From positions 27,391,554 through 27,455,553 of the forward strand of contig NC_092562.1 of NCBI RefSeq assembly GCF_037975245.1: a stretch of DNA of 64,000 bases, read 5' to 3'. Position numbers and translations under genes: made by a program. Within the stretch, counting starts at the first letter, position 1; the number at the start of each line of letters is the position of its first letter. Below the pieces are notes generated by a model, which had not been told where the DNA came from, did no database searches, and saw nothing but the letters and a program-made list of their open reading frames with translations. This DNA comes from Apostichopus japonicus. Lineage: Eukaryota; Echinodermata; Holothuroidea; Aspidochirotida; Stichopodidae. Shown here piece by piece: positions 47,241 through 59,295 of the stretch.

Positions 47241-50200
47241 CATGTAGACCTTCAGTCTTGCTGCCCTTCGGTCTCATGGCCTGTAACGGCTATTTGGTAG
47301 CATGTAGATGTCGTTTTCCAATAATTCTATCACACTTTTGGGAATGCGTTTCCCAGGAACCAAATAGACAAATGTATTAAACTTAGGTAAATCATACTTC
47401 ATTGGGTTTTTTTAATATTCCCATTCAAATTACTTTTTGTCTAGTAATTATATTTTTTCTGTACATTGTGTTCTGTTCTTGACCACTATGCTAGCAACAA
47501 GGTAACAATTGCTATTGAGCCTATTGTTTGTGTATATAAAAGTAGCCCAGACTTGAAACTGTTTATACAGTATATAGTTCATCCCTACACTGCAGGTAGC
47601 TGTACTGTACATACAATACCTGTGTACAAATGTAGCGCATGTACATTCAACCAGGGAGTTGTTATGGAACAACAACTCCCTGATTCAACAGTGGAGTATA
47701 CATGCAGTGAGATGCCATTGATATCTCTCAGGTATGCATTGCACAGCTTGATAATACCAGTGAGTTGTTCCATTAACAACTCCCTGATAAGAGCCCTCAT
47801 CAAGGTCATAGGTGTAACAAAAAGGACAGTGTGCCCACTGTTCTGTCTGTCTCTTGTTTATTGTTCAATGAACTGAAAGCTGCTAACATTTTGGAGGCTT
47901 CTGGCTTGTTTCACAGTCACAGATTCACAGTACACATGGAAATATAATACTAATAGCAGAGGAAAGGTTGCTCCTTTGCTGAAAAAGTTTTGAATGGTCT
48001 TGCAGTACTGTTTACCTCAAAAGTGTTGAACAGGCACAAAATTAGAATTGAAGTATTATCTCGCGGTTTTCATTTATACCAACTTTGATTTTGGATAAGT
48101 TTTGTTTGAAACAGTTAGGTTCATTGGTCAAATTTGTTTCACACTAGTCTCTAGGATATATTTTGTCAGTGTCCTGTCTTGCAGACTCCAGTCATTCAAC
48201 TTATATAATAATAAATAAATACAATGCTTGATATACAGTAGCGCTGTTCCAAATATGATCATAGAGCTTAGACTCAATTGCAATTTTGTTGGTATTGTAT
48301 GTTGACTTGGAAAAAGTGTGAAAGTCAAGTAAATACAACCACCCCCCCCCCTCCTTCTTGTATCCAAGAACTGGTGCAGTATTCAATGTGGTATGTACAT
48401 TCTGTAGGTGTGTCAGGCATAATTCATATAAATTGGAGGGAAAATATGAGCGGTCCCTATCAGTTACTTTATTGGTCACTATATGTTGGATTCAAAGTAT
48501 ATACTTTATGAAAACTTTAAATTGGTTCAAGCAAATTGCACAAGAGTCAATTCTTAGGCATGTTACAAAATAAATGCTAAAAGAAATTGTGTCAAATTGA
48601 AATACCTGCTGTTTTGCACTTAAAGTTAGCATGCCTACACTAAACTAACTAACACTGAAAATTACCTGCTTGTATCTGTCATACTGAACAAATTCTATCC
48701 TTTTTCAAAATGTATACACAATCTACAGTTTAGAGTGTAAGCTCACAGCAAGGACACATGCTACTGAATTTGGTTTACACATAACAAGAAGAAAAGCTTT
48801 CAGCAGTGCAGGCTACTTTTCAGTCAGACTACAGTTCACAATGACAGCAGCTAGATTGTATGAAACTTGTAGCTACGGCATGGTGCTCATACAGCAGATC
48901 TTTCTAATAGGGTTTAATTTTTAAGAATTTGTTGCATTTAACCACATCATAATATATTTGTAATGTCACAAAGGAGGACATTTTAAAAATAAACAAAACA
49001 TCACCCCTGTATCGATATTTTTTGGAAAGTGTAATGAACAGTTTTGCTTTGGCAGAGCAGAAAGCTTTATCATACCAAATCTGATCAGGCAGGTGTGGTG
49101 GGAGAACCATCCCACTTGTCGGGTTAGAAGGGCATCCCGCAGAATAGCTAGAACAGCACACTATATATACAGTAGGCTGCTGTTGGTGAGTAACTGATCT
49201 CTCTATATTTTCATGAAAGTCAATGGTTATATCATGCAGCAGAGGTCCGATTGCATACAAATTTGCAACGTCACCAGTTTGCTCTTTCTATTGGTTAAAT
49301 TTTCGGGCAAATCTTTAAACCCCCTCCCCCCCCTCTCCTCAAATCAAAGTGGGTTCTATACGTGCACATGCCCACCATGCAGCACAGTGGTGAACGTGGT
49401 TTTCATTACTGAAAATCCTTATTAGTTTTTGTAATAAATCATTTGTAATCATTGCCCAGCTCAAATGAACGATAATAGCTTTACTTAATACATACATGAT
49501 ATGTAATTAATAACCATTAAAACAAGGAAAACGCCCCTCCTCCTCCCACTCTCCCCTCCCCATTCACACACTATGCACTGCTATCTGACTTCAAATATGG
49601 TTCAATCAAGAACGAAAAAACTTTGAGTTTCAAGATTGGAAAACTGTCTGTCAGTTCAATCGACATGAAAACTACCTTTCGTTGTATGGTCCAGTCTTTG
49701 CATGTGTTGCATATTGTCTCTTTGTTACTTAATTCCCATAACAAAGACCTTCCGTAGCCTGCATTTCAGGGATATATTTTACAATTTACACCATCAGTAT
49801 TTCACTGTTAAATATTCCAACCTCTAACACCACTTAGTTATTTATTGCTACACAAGCTTGTGATCAAGTCTCCCTTCATTTCATGTAAGAATTATCTGAG
49901 AGTTATTAGTTTCCATTGCTTCCCCTCAGTGAACCCTATGATCCCATTACTGTATGTATCATCACAAGGACATTGTGTCATTATTGTCATCACTTCTGAA
50001 ATCTATACCAAATTGTACTGACCTGTTTATCTTAAATCTTATTTAAATTTTAGCCTAGCCATTGACAAAACAGCTTAATTTATTGTGAGGTAAAGTGTCT
50101 CGCCATCCCCATACATAGACCACTTTGAAAAGATTAATTTCAGGGTTAATAACTGTATTGGTCAAACTCTCACACAGCTTGCATTGGGCTGATCATTATG

Positions 50201-50326
50201 ACACGTTCGTTGAACTTTGAGATGAGGAGGACTTGTAGCAATATAGTCCTAGCCATTGCAGTAGGTGGGGTCTTAGTTTGTAAAAGGGTCCTAGTTTTGC
50301 AGATGATAGGGTCTTAGCTCTGCAGG
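47241..50326. other. Region without recognisable genes
   Basis: About 3 kb of AT-rich sequence with several C-rich runs (48340, 49320, 49540). Short frames on both strands (for example 47466-47876 plus and 48904-49260 minus) have no conserved motif, no splice signals and no supporting context. If the terminal exon at 51406 is right, this is intron. Confidence 0.55.
47653..47782. repeat. Two related small hairpins
   Basis: Hairpin 1 has 11-bp perfect arms agggagttgtt (47653-47663) and aacaactccct (47671-47681) with a 7-nt loop. Hairpin 2, about 110 bp on, has gagttgtt (47762-47769) and aacaactc (47775-47782). Both continue into ccctgat, so one is probably a duplicate of the other. Function unknown. 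Confidence 0.6.
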
Positions 50327-50806
50327 GGTTACATCTCTATGTTCTGACGTCTCTATGTTGCAACATCTCTATGTTCCGACAATTTTTTTTGACCAAAATT
50401 CTTGACCAACATGTTTTCGGACCAAGTTTTTTCGGATCAAAATGTTCTTGGACCAAAATATTTTTATGACCCAACATTTTTTTTCACTCTAAAATTTTTC
50501 ATGACCAAATTTTTTTTCGGACAAGCACTATTTGGGTCATAACAAACTTTGGGCCCTTTTTTTTTGTGAAAACAAAATTGGTGGGTCCTAACAAGTCACG
50601 TCAGAAAAAATGTTGGTCCCAAAAAACATGAGTACCCCAAAAAAATTGAGTCCCAAAAAATTAAGTCCCCCAAAAAAATTGGGTCCGAAAAATTGGGTAC
50701 GAAGAAATGTTGGTAAAAAAAATTAGTCCAAAAAAATTATCGGAACGTATTCCTCTGAACATAGAGACTTCGGAACATAGAGACGTCGGAACATAGGGAT
50801 GTCACC
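50327..50806 (-). mobile_element. 480-bp inverted-repeat element, copy 3, reverse orientation
   Basis: The same family as the elements at 40568 and 43266 but inverted: it begins ggttacatctctatgttc and ends gaacatagggatgtcacc (with one extra unit variant). The central word ttgggtcataacaaactttg matches the reverse complement of copy 1, while the rest of the interior is strongly diverged. Flanks are part of a local gcaggtcttag repeat, so the target duplication cannot be read. It is an independent insertion. Confidence 0.7.
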
Positions 50807-51405
50807 TTTTTTGCAGGTCTTAGGTCTTTGTAGACACCCCAATTTTCAATGTTAACCATTACAGTGTCCCTCTTTTTGCTTTTTGCATTTTTGCAAGCAC
50901 ATGCTGGCCACTATAGCCACTATGGCCACTATAGTGTCCCAGTAAATAGTCTTTCCAGACAAAAAGTAAGATCTGCATAAAACACATGCTGGCCACTATA
51001 GCTACTATGGCCACTATAGTGTCCCAGTAAATAGTCTTACCAGACAAAAAGGTAAGATCTGCTTTTGATAGGAGTATATCACTTAATACTGACTTGGCTT
51101 AAATTCCTAACTTTTAAGTACCTGTACATGACTTAATATCAAACAATATGCTCCATATCTGGATTATTTCTTTACTGAAATGTGAAGACGCAATGACAAT
51201 TGGGGTTCAAACCAATAGCCTTCTCTCCCAATGATAATTTTTATTTCTATTTTGATAAAAACTGTTCTGAACTGCTAATTCATTCATCATAAAACTTGAT
51301 TGCTGTTTCAGGAGCATTAATTTAGGTAATAACTATATCTACTATACCAAACTTGTTGTGTAAATACATTGCTTTTGTTTCTTTTGATCCTCCATCTATG
51401 TACAG
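50807..51405 (+). other. Intronic sequence with a 95-bp tandem duplication
   Basis: It contains two copies of a segment starting cacatgctggccactatag (50898 and 50993), including gccactatggccactatagt and ending aagatctgc. The remainder up to the acceptor TATGTACAG is AT-rich and empty. Confidence 0.65.
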
Positions 51406-51575
51406 GACACAATGAACTGAACAGCAATAAAGACCTTCCAACTGAATACATTGAGCTGGTCATCTGTTGCTTGGAGCTCAATAATGGAAGCAGCTCCCTG
51501 GTGGAAGCCATTCCCAAAAAGATGGAAATTTATTTTGCTCCACGGAAGCTGTTTGACTGGTTTAAAGAAGCATGA
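51406..51575 (+). CDS. Candidate terminal exon of the R-PTP gene
   Basis: A 170-nt open segment after TCTATGTACAG, entering in phase 1 and ending in TGA at 51573-51575. It encodes about 55 residues: HNELNSNKDLPTEYIELVIC, then LELNNGSSSLVEAIP and finally FAPRKLFDWFKEA. I do not recognise a domain. The phase agrees both with the exon ending 18817 and with cassette A, and the codon composition is protein-like compared with the surrounding DNA. It weakly resembles segment B of the array (both have G/A-D/H-N near the start and an E-x-IEL word). The alternative is that it belongs to a different gene whose 5' exons I could not find between 39 and 51 kb. Confidence 0.6.
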
Positions 51576-52163
51576 GGCATTGTGGGCATGTGTAGCTGAA
51601 AATCATCCATATGACTTAGCCACCATATATGGGCAAAAATAACTACTTGGAACAGTTACAAAGTCATTTATTTGAGCTGGATGAGAGTGGCTATGGACGG
51701 CCATTACCACAAAAACAAGAACAAAAAGTAAATTACATTACATTACACATTACAGAAATTTTCTCCATAGAAAAGAAAATTTCTTCATAAAAAGAATTAC
51801 TTGGATATCAAAAATAAATTTACTCCATCAAATATAAATTTACTAAATCACATCAAAACTTACTGTACTCTTCAAAAAGAAATTTTCTTCATCAAAGATA
51901 AATTTACTTTATGGAAACTAAGTTCACCTCACACATATTAGATCTACCCCGTCCAATATAAACTCATAGCTCATCCCGTCCTAACCAAAAAAAATCCCCC
52001 AATTAATTTATTGGGAATCAGGACAATGTATCTGTTGGAAAAGATATTTGACCCATTATTGTACAAACTGATACAGATGATATTGGAAGAGACTCTTCAT
52101 GTTGGAAGAGTGGAGATGCAGATGGTGGCATATCGATAACCTATTGCAGGTCTCTCAGGACTG

Positions 52164-52169
52164 AATAAA
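52164..52169 (+). promoter_or_regulatory. Candidate polyadenylation signal AATAAA
   Basis: A canonical AATAAA about 590 nt after the putative stop codon; alternatives at 51813 and 52235. In AT-rich sequence this hexamer is expected often, so the choice is uncertain. Confidence 0.25.
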
Positions 52170-52799
52170 TTAATGAATTAAAGGTGAAGGGATTGGGGAG
52201 AACTGCTTATTATTTCTCAATCTATAGCATTACTAATAAACTGAGGTATTGGTAAACTATGGAAGATGGTGCAAATGAAGTTGTTTTGTTCCAAAATTTA
52301 AAATTGATATTTTTTATATAGACATATGTCTCTCATTGTGGTACAAATATTTCAATTGGACCATAACCTTTATCCCCTGTCATTTTTGGATATATATGTC
52401 ATTCATATTAATGAGTGATTAATGTCCGATGATAACATATTGAAAGATCGTCATATGACATACAGTAGTTATATTTTTGCCTAATGTATATGGTCCTTTT
52501 CCTACAGCATGTATTATGTGGTGCACAGGAACTATTGAACAAATTGTATGTCAGTAGGATTATGCATATTATTAAACTAGTGGGCAGAGCTTAGTCAACA
52601 TCATACATTTGAATGAATGCAAAGCTGAAAGTTTGATTGCTATAACTGTGTTAGTAAGACTATTAAATATTGGGTAATGAGGTGAGCAGGGAGGGGCTTT
52701 GGGGACAGGCAGGGGGATTAAATTGAGTGCAGGTTTTCATTATATATTTTGCTGTAGATGACAACACCATTGGTGTAGTCTTGCCCATTCTTTGTTGTT

Positions 52800-52970
52800 G
52801 TTCATATCAGTTGATATTTTGAGATGTAGTACTTTTTTTTATGTTTTAATGTTCATATCAGTCTATATTTTGAGATGTAGTGCTTTTTTTTATTAAATGT
52901 TTTGGTGTTCATATCAGTTAAGATTTTGATATTTTGAGATGGTAGTCCTTTTTTTATTAAATGTTAATTA
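52800..52970. repeat. Three-copy tandem repeat, 51-57 bp
   Basis: Three units starting gttcatatcag, each with tattttgagatg.tagt followed by a T run and, in two of them, ttaaatgtt. Confidence 0.8.
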
Positions 52971-54129
52971 AAACAAGACCAATATCCTGTGTTCATGTGT
53001 AACACTGTACTTCTTTCATTTTAATTAACCTTTGTAAACTATTTGGAAGAGATAAACCAACTTAAAGCAACCTGATGATATTTGTTGTGTATGATCTTTT
53101 TCTTGGTTTTCTTTTGCTTTGCTCAATAAGAATTTGAAGGCACAAACTTTGCTTTTTATGTGTCGTATACCTTTGATACAACTCCTTTTATATTACCATC
53201 TTTGCTAAGCAATTCGCTTCGAATATATTGATATTGATGTTGAATTATTCAATAAGCCTAACTGAAACTATTTGAAGGTGTCAGAAATTTATCATGCTAG
53301 GGAGGAAGTCAAATGGCGCTGCTTTCGACAGGAATAAAAAATTCCATGTAAAATATGTCTTTTCTAAAGGTTCTGTAAATTTCGCATTGTTTTCTGCTTC
53401 ATGCTCTACGCTGTCTCAAAAGGCGTACAGCGAGTAGCAAACATAACACGCGACAATGTCGAAGAGGATAATTATTCAACCACCATGACAGCAGTATCGC
53501 TAACAACCAACACAAACGACATTGCACAGCTGCATATAAGTATATGTACTGCATATGTTCAATCTTGAAATTTATGATGTACAATTTTTTTTATTTTGAC
53601 AGTCCTTGATCAATAATAAGCTTGCAAAATGACAGAAATGGAATGCATGCATGTTTTCCTAAATGTTGATGATAAATACAGTGATCAGTGTTTGTATATT
53701 TTTTGTTACACCTTTTTTTAGTATTTATTTCTTCAAAATTTGCCTGAAAGTTTGCAACCAACCAAATATGCATGTGCATTAACGTGTTCGTGGCAGGTCT
53801 GCTGCATTGGCCCCTTAAATCCTATCGTTAGGAAAGTTTCGTAAAGATTTTAAAAAAGTACTAATTCCTGGAGGTCTGGACTCTCCAAATTGTTTTCAGA
53901 CATTCTATGTACAGCATACCTTAAACTTCTTTTTTTGTTGCCCCATCTAAACATAAAGGCCTATATAAATAAACAAACAATTAACAATAATTCGAATTTT
54001 GAGTACATATAAAAGATGTCTTGAAATTCAAATGATGTCAACATGAAAATCAATGTTTACTTGGTGTTTTTTTCTAAAAGTTTATGTTTGTACCTTCATA
54101 TAGTTATATAAAAGGCACACTTAATCTTC

Positions 54130-54530
54130 ATTATTCGCATCAAAAATAAAGAATGAAGTAACACTTTATGGGGTAGGGGATTGATACCTTTTCAGTAATT
54201 TCTGCTTAAATTTGGGCAAATCCTTTTCCAACCTCCTACAACCCCCCCCCCCCTTCCTACCCCCGCTTTAAATGTTCTCTCTGACGATTCCCATTGTCCA
54301 TTTCCTTGTTCATACATTAGTCAGAGATAGATTTAGAGATAGATTATTCGCATCAAAAATAAAGAATGAAGTAACACTTTATCGGGGAGGGGATTGACAC
54401 CTTTTCAGTAATTTCTGCTTAAATTTGGGCAAAACCTTTTCCAACCTCCTACAACCCCCGCCCCCGTTTTAAATGTTCTCTTGTGCGATTCCCATGGTCT
54501 ATTTTCTTGTTCATAGATTAGTCAGAGATA
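54130..54530. repeat. Two direct copies of a ~190-bp segment
   Basis: The segment starting attattcgcatcaaaaataa at 54132 is repeated from 54344 with a few changes (mainly in the poly-C run), including cttttcagtaatttctgctt and the end ttgttcata.attagtcaga. Period about 213 bp. Confidence 0.85.
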
Positions 54531-54860
54531 AAATTTAAACAGTCCGTTTTTTTGCACTGCCGATTTCTTTGAATAAGCCGTCAAGTGATATTAGAAGAAA
54601 GTATACCAAAGGCTTAGGCTATATCATGCACGTATAGCGATGAATCGCACGTTAAATGTAGACAAGTACCCATCGCAATATATGTACGATACAGAAAAGT
54701 ATACTGCTTACTATAAATACCATTTCCAGATAACCAAACCCGTAATTGAAAATATTAAAAAATTATCAACTACTATAATTCACAACAAGAAGAATCTGGG
54801 AGGGACGCCCCACCCATAAAATCTCGATATTTTACAGGAAGACTTAAACCGGTCAACTAT
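54531..54860. other. No feature seen
   Basis: AT-rich sequence between the 213-bp duplication and the first degenerate piece of satellite 3. Nothing recognised. Confidence 0.5.
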
Positions 54861-54955
54861 AGGTCTGTTAATATCCTTTATTTACCGAACTGGTAGATCT
54901 GTTTAATTCATGCATCATTGAGCATAAATAGATTCAAATTAAAAATAGATAACCC
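54861..54955. repeat. Isolated degenerate piece of satellite 3
   Basis: It contains ggtctgttaatatccttta, accgaactggtagatctg, tcatgcatcattgagcata and attaaaaatagataac, all words of the satellite at 56-64 kb, but without the palindrome. Confidence 0.6.
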
Positions 54956-55369
54956 CCCCCCAATCTTGGTAAAACTGACGATAGTTGGAAATTTGAGTGC
55001 GACATTTTTCCGACTGTCGCACTCTCATTTTCACATATTCTTGTAATTTGTGAGTGACCTAAAATTTTCGGTCAACATTGACCTTCAATCAGTCATTTTT
55101 ACCACGTTTTCCTTGTCACATTGAGAAATTGTATCACGCGATCTTTATACTCCACCATACAAAACTTCGTACGATTTTGAATACTCCCTGTTCGCTAGCT
55201 TCATGTAAGTTCAGGATATACATTGTCCCTATGTATACAAAAAACGCTCAATGCTAATCTACGGAAGCTTTAAAAGTGCCGTCAACATAACAAAAACTTT
55301 GCCCCATAATTTGACATTTTTCAGTAACAAGATAAAATGTTATCAAAATCAGAAAATGTTGGATTGCTC

Positions 55370-55630
55370 AGTTGCTTTAACAGATCAATTGAACCATTTT
55401 CTGAAAAATGTTTAATTGACAACTTATCATTATCTCGTCAGTTTGACATTTTTCTGCAAAATTTCCGATCGTTCACTTCATTCCATCTGAGCAATTGAAA
55501 CATTTTCTGAAAAATGTTTAATTGCCAACTTATCGTATCTCGTCAACTCAACATTTTTCTGCAAAATGTTTAATTGTTCACTTCATTCCGAATGCTCAGT
55601 TGGAATGAAGTGAACAATTAAAACATTTCA
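55370..55630. repeat. 118-bp direct repeats ending in a 26-bp-arm hairpin
   Basis: The words attttctgaaaaatgtttaa and catttttctgcaaaat occur twice about 118 bp apart. The end forms an inverted repeat: 55564-55589 (aaatgtttaattgttcactt...) pairs with 55602-55628, with one bulged A and a 12-nt loop. Confidence 0.75.
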
Positions 55631-56459
55631 TGTGAGTGATAAATATCCCCACCCCCCCTCAAAGAAAAAATATTAAGCGTGCCAATAAAAGCTCTGTATT
55701 TTGGGTAACTCACTTTGTCGTCGAATATAATTTGTTGAAAATAAAAAGTGTTCCTTTTGTTACATTAACATAGCTTTTGCAGTCATTAGTCTATAAGCCT
55801 TCAAACAGATAACTTTACTCAGTTGCTTACCTGCTTTGCTTAACCAGAGTGATAAAGAAGTTTGTGAAGTGAGGGCCAGTGGTATTCAATATGTGAATGT
55901 TGGCGAGTAGAGCGGGGGGGGGGGGGGGGACAAACAGCAGCCGAAATTTTCTGGCTCCAAAACCTATCCAGTTGGAATTTCAGCCTACACCCCCACCCCC
56001 CTCCTAATCATCAGGATTTAGCTACGTCCCTGATTTCATGAAATCATCACTCCGTCAAACAAGGGTCTGTTTATATCCTTTATTTTCCGAAGTTGTAGAT
56101 CTGTCTATATCATGTGTCATTGAGCGTAGACAAATTCAAATTAAAAATAGATATATAAATGTTTCACTCCGTTAAACAAGGGTCTGTTTATATCCTTTAT
56201 TTTTTATTAGAACATGTGTAATGAATGCATTGAAAGAAATCACATCGTATTAACGTCTTCTTTTTTTTTGTAACACGTACAAACTGAAATATATAATCGC
56301 GAGTGTATTAGCGGATTCTGTGGACCGTCCAAATAATCTAAAACACATTTCATTGTATTGTTTATTGATGATAAACCAAAATTAACCAACTCTATTGGTT
56401 GAAAATTGATCAACTCTATTAATTCAAAATAACTGTGTTCTAAGGAAAGACCCCGCACC

Positions 56460-59295
56460 AAATATCGACAGATTCAGGAAGAAATCAACCCGTCAAATAT
56501 GGGTCTGTTTTATATCCTTTAATTACTGAACTCGTAGATCTGTTTAAATCATGTATCATTGAGCATATCAAGATTAATATTAAAAACAGATAACGTTATC
56601 AAATATGTATTTTTTGGCATGTCATACGGTTTTCCTTTAGGTTAATTTATTCTCAACAAATCGTTATTTGGGAACATTGGCAAAAAAAAAACATTTGTAA
56701 GCTGGCATCAACAATCCTCGTTACATGGGTTGGGATTATTATAGGAAACCCCAAAAGAATAACCCCAATCCATTACCCTTAATATTAGTATGATAATACT
56801 GTTGACCGTTTATAAAAATTGTCATAAAAGCAGCTGGTTAAGAAAGATCACAACCTAAATATTTTCTTTTGGTCTATAGAATGTATCTGGATAGTAGTAT
56901 TAACGTTTTTTTTTTTAGTAACACACGTAACCTCAATTGGAATATATAATCGTATGTATATGAGCGGATTATGTGGACCGTCCACATAATCTGAGACACA
57001 TGATATTGTATAACATATTGATTCTTAAGCAAAGCTCCTCTTGAATATATTCAGAAATGATCAGCTAATCTAATACCCACTGACAGCCTTCTGAACAAGG
57101 GCCAAACCCTCAAATCTCGAAATATTTCAGTTAATCATCACTACGTCAAACAAGGGTCTGTTTATATCCTTTATTTTCCGAAGTTATAGATCTGTCTATA
57201 TCATGTGTCATTGAGCATAGAAATATTGATATTAAAAATAGATAGCCATATCATATTAAATTTGTGCATGGAAGTCGGTTTACCTACATTGCAATGAAAC
57301 TTGATCTCAACTTTAATTGGAAACATTGGAAATGAACCACTCCTGTAAACTGACCTCAATGACCACCGGTGCAAAGTTATGGATGGTATTGCTGCCCCCC
57401 CCCCCCGCACCCTTACCCCCCCCCCCCCCGACTTAAAAAGCCTTTGAAAATAAAACTTACTATTACCCTTATCCTGTAAGATAATACTCATAACCATTCA
57501 AATATTAATTGTTTAAAACGAAGCTGTTAAGAAAATAGTGTGTATTAGGATAGTAGTGTAACGTGAATGGTTTTTATACTCATCCGTAGTAAGCGGTGCA
57601 CTTAGCTACATAGCCAGCCATGTCATGAATATTTATAGTCAATTGGGATGTAATTTAGGATGGTTAAATGCTTATTGATGTGTTTTATAGTCTAATTAAG
57701 AGAGTTATGGGTTTAGTAAAACGGTATTATCAGTGAGTTTAATGTCTACGACATATTTGCATATGTTTGGGGGAATAATGTTGTTGTTGTTAATGAAATA
57801 GTTAAAGAGATTTTACGTCACATGTTGTATTGTTTTATTGCTTATTATATGTACCAGAGTGTCACCACCGCGTCAAATTTTTGAAATTAATCTATTATAT
57901 AAGTTCGCATTCACATTTACTAAATATTTATACCCAGAGATTTATTATTTTCTTGTTACTGTAATATGGCCTGGTCTCTAGTTACTACGGTTAACCATGC
58001 AGGTAAAAACGGAATATAACCACGACATTTCCGTAAAGGAACATCTGACAGTATTCTCTGCTGTGCTAAAGAGCCCCCAGAATGCAATAGTAGCATTGAG
58101 GTCTTTGTTTAATAATCCACGTCATCCTAATTGAAATATATAATCGTAATTGTATAATCGGTTTATGTGGATCGTCCACATTATATTTTACGTATGATGT
58201 TGTATTGTTAATTGATTATAACTAAAACCGTAATTGAAAATATTAAAAATTAATCAACTACATTAATTCACAATAACGGTCTTCTGAATAAGGGCTACAC
58301 ACCCTCATATCTTGATATGTTTCAGGTAGGAATCACCCCGTCAAATATGGGTCTGTATTATATCCAGTATTTACCGAACTCGTAGATCTGTTTAAATCAT
58401 GTGTATTGAAGGTATTTAATATATTCATATAGAAGTATTAATGTCTTTTTTCTGTAGCACACGTAATCTCAATTGGAATATATAATCGTAAGTGTACGAG
58501 CGGATTATGTGGACCGTCCACATAATCTTATATACATTTCATAGTATTGTTTATTGATTATAAACCAAAATTAGGGTTTAAAATTTATCAACTACATTAA
58601 TTCAAACAACTGTGTTCAAAGGAAGGACCCAGCACCAAATATCTACAGATTCAGTAAGGAATCAACCCGTCAAATATGGGTCTGTTTTATATCCTGTATT
58701 TACCGAACTCGTAGATCTAATTAAATCATGTGTATTGAAGGTATTTAATATATTCATATAGAAGTATTAATGTCTTTTTTCTGTAGCACACGTAATCTCA
58801 ACTGGAATATATAATCGTAAGTGTACGAGCGGATTATGTGGACCGTCCACATAATCTTATACACATTTCATTGTATTGTTTATTGATTATAAACCAAAAT
58901 TAGGGTTTAAATTTTATCAACTACATTAATTCAAAACAACTGTGTTCAAAGGAATGACCCCGCACCAAATATCGATAGATTCAGTAAGGAATCAACCCGT
59001 CAAATATGGGTCTGTTTTATATCCTGTATTTACCGAACTCGTAGATCTGTTTGAATCATGTGTATTGAATGTATTGAATATATTCATATAGAAGTATTAA
59101 CGTCTTTTTTTCTGTAACACACGTAATCTCAATTGGAATATATAATCATAAGTGTACGAGCGGATTATGTGGACCGTCCACATAATCTTATACACATTTC
59201 ATTGTATTGTTTATTGATTATAAACCAAAATTAGGGTTGAAAATTGATCAACTCTATTAATTCAAAATAACCGTTCTTATGAAAGACCCCGCACC
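56460..59295. repeat. Higher-order repeat 1 of satellite 3 (2836 bp)
   Basis: The marker tcaagattaatattaaaaac is at 56568 and recurs at 59404, giving a period of 2836 bp. The internal order is several diverged monomers, a C-rich variant at 57390-57430, and three standard monomers near 58503-59187. Confidence 0.85.

Larger units (their letters stand above)
51576..54129 (+). other. Probable 3' UTR and intergenic sequence
   Basis: No coding segment seen. Candidate AATAAA signals occur at 51813, 52164 and 52235. The stretch 51720-51920 contains degenerate repeats of taaatttact and ttcatcaaa. At 52800, 52851 and 52907 a unit of about 51-57 bp starting gttcatatcagt and containing ttttgagatg is repeated three times. 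A minus-strand frame at 53399-53584 is not convincing. Confidence 0.5.

Noticed and set aside
47466-47876. A 136-codon plus-strand frame considered as a gene
   Set aside because: No recognisable domain, no initiation or splice context, and it crosses the two hairpins.
50327-50806. Treating the three inverted-repeat elements as three independent insertions
   Set aside because: Copies 1 and 2 share flanks and lie 2698 bp apart within a duplicated satellite block, so only two insertion events are supported.
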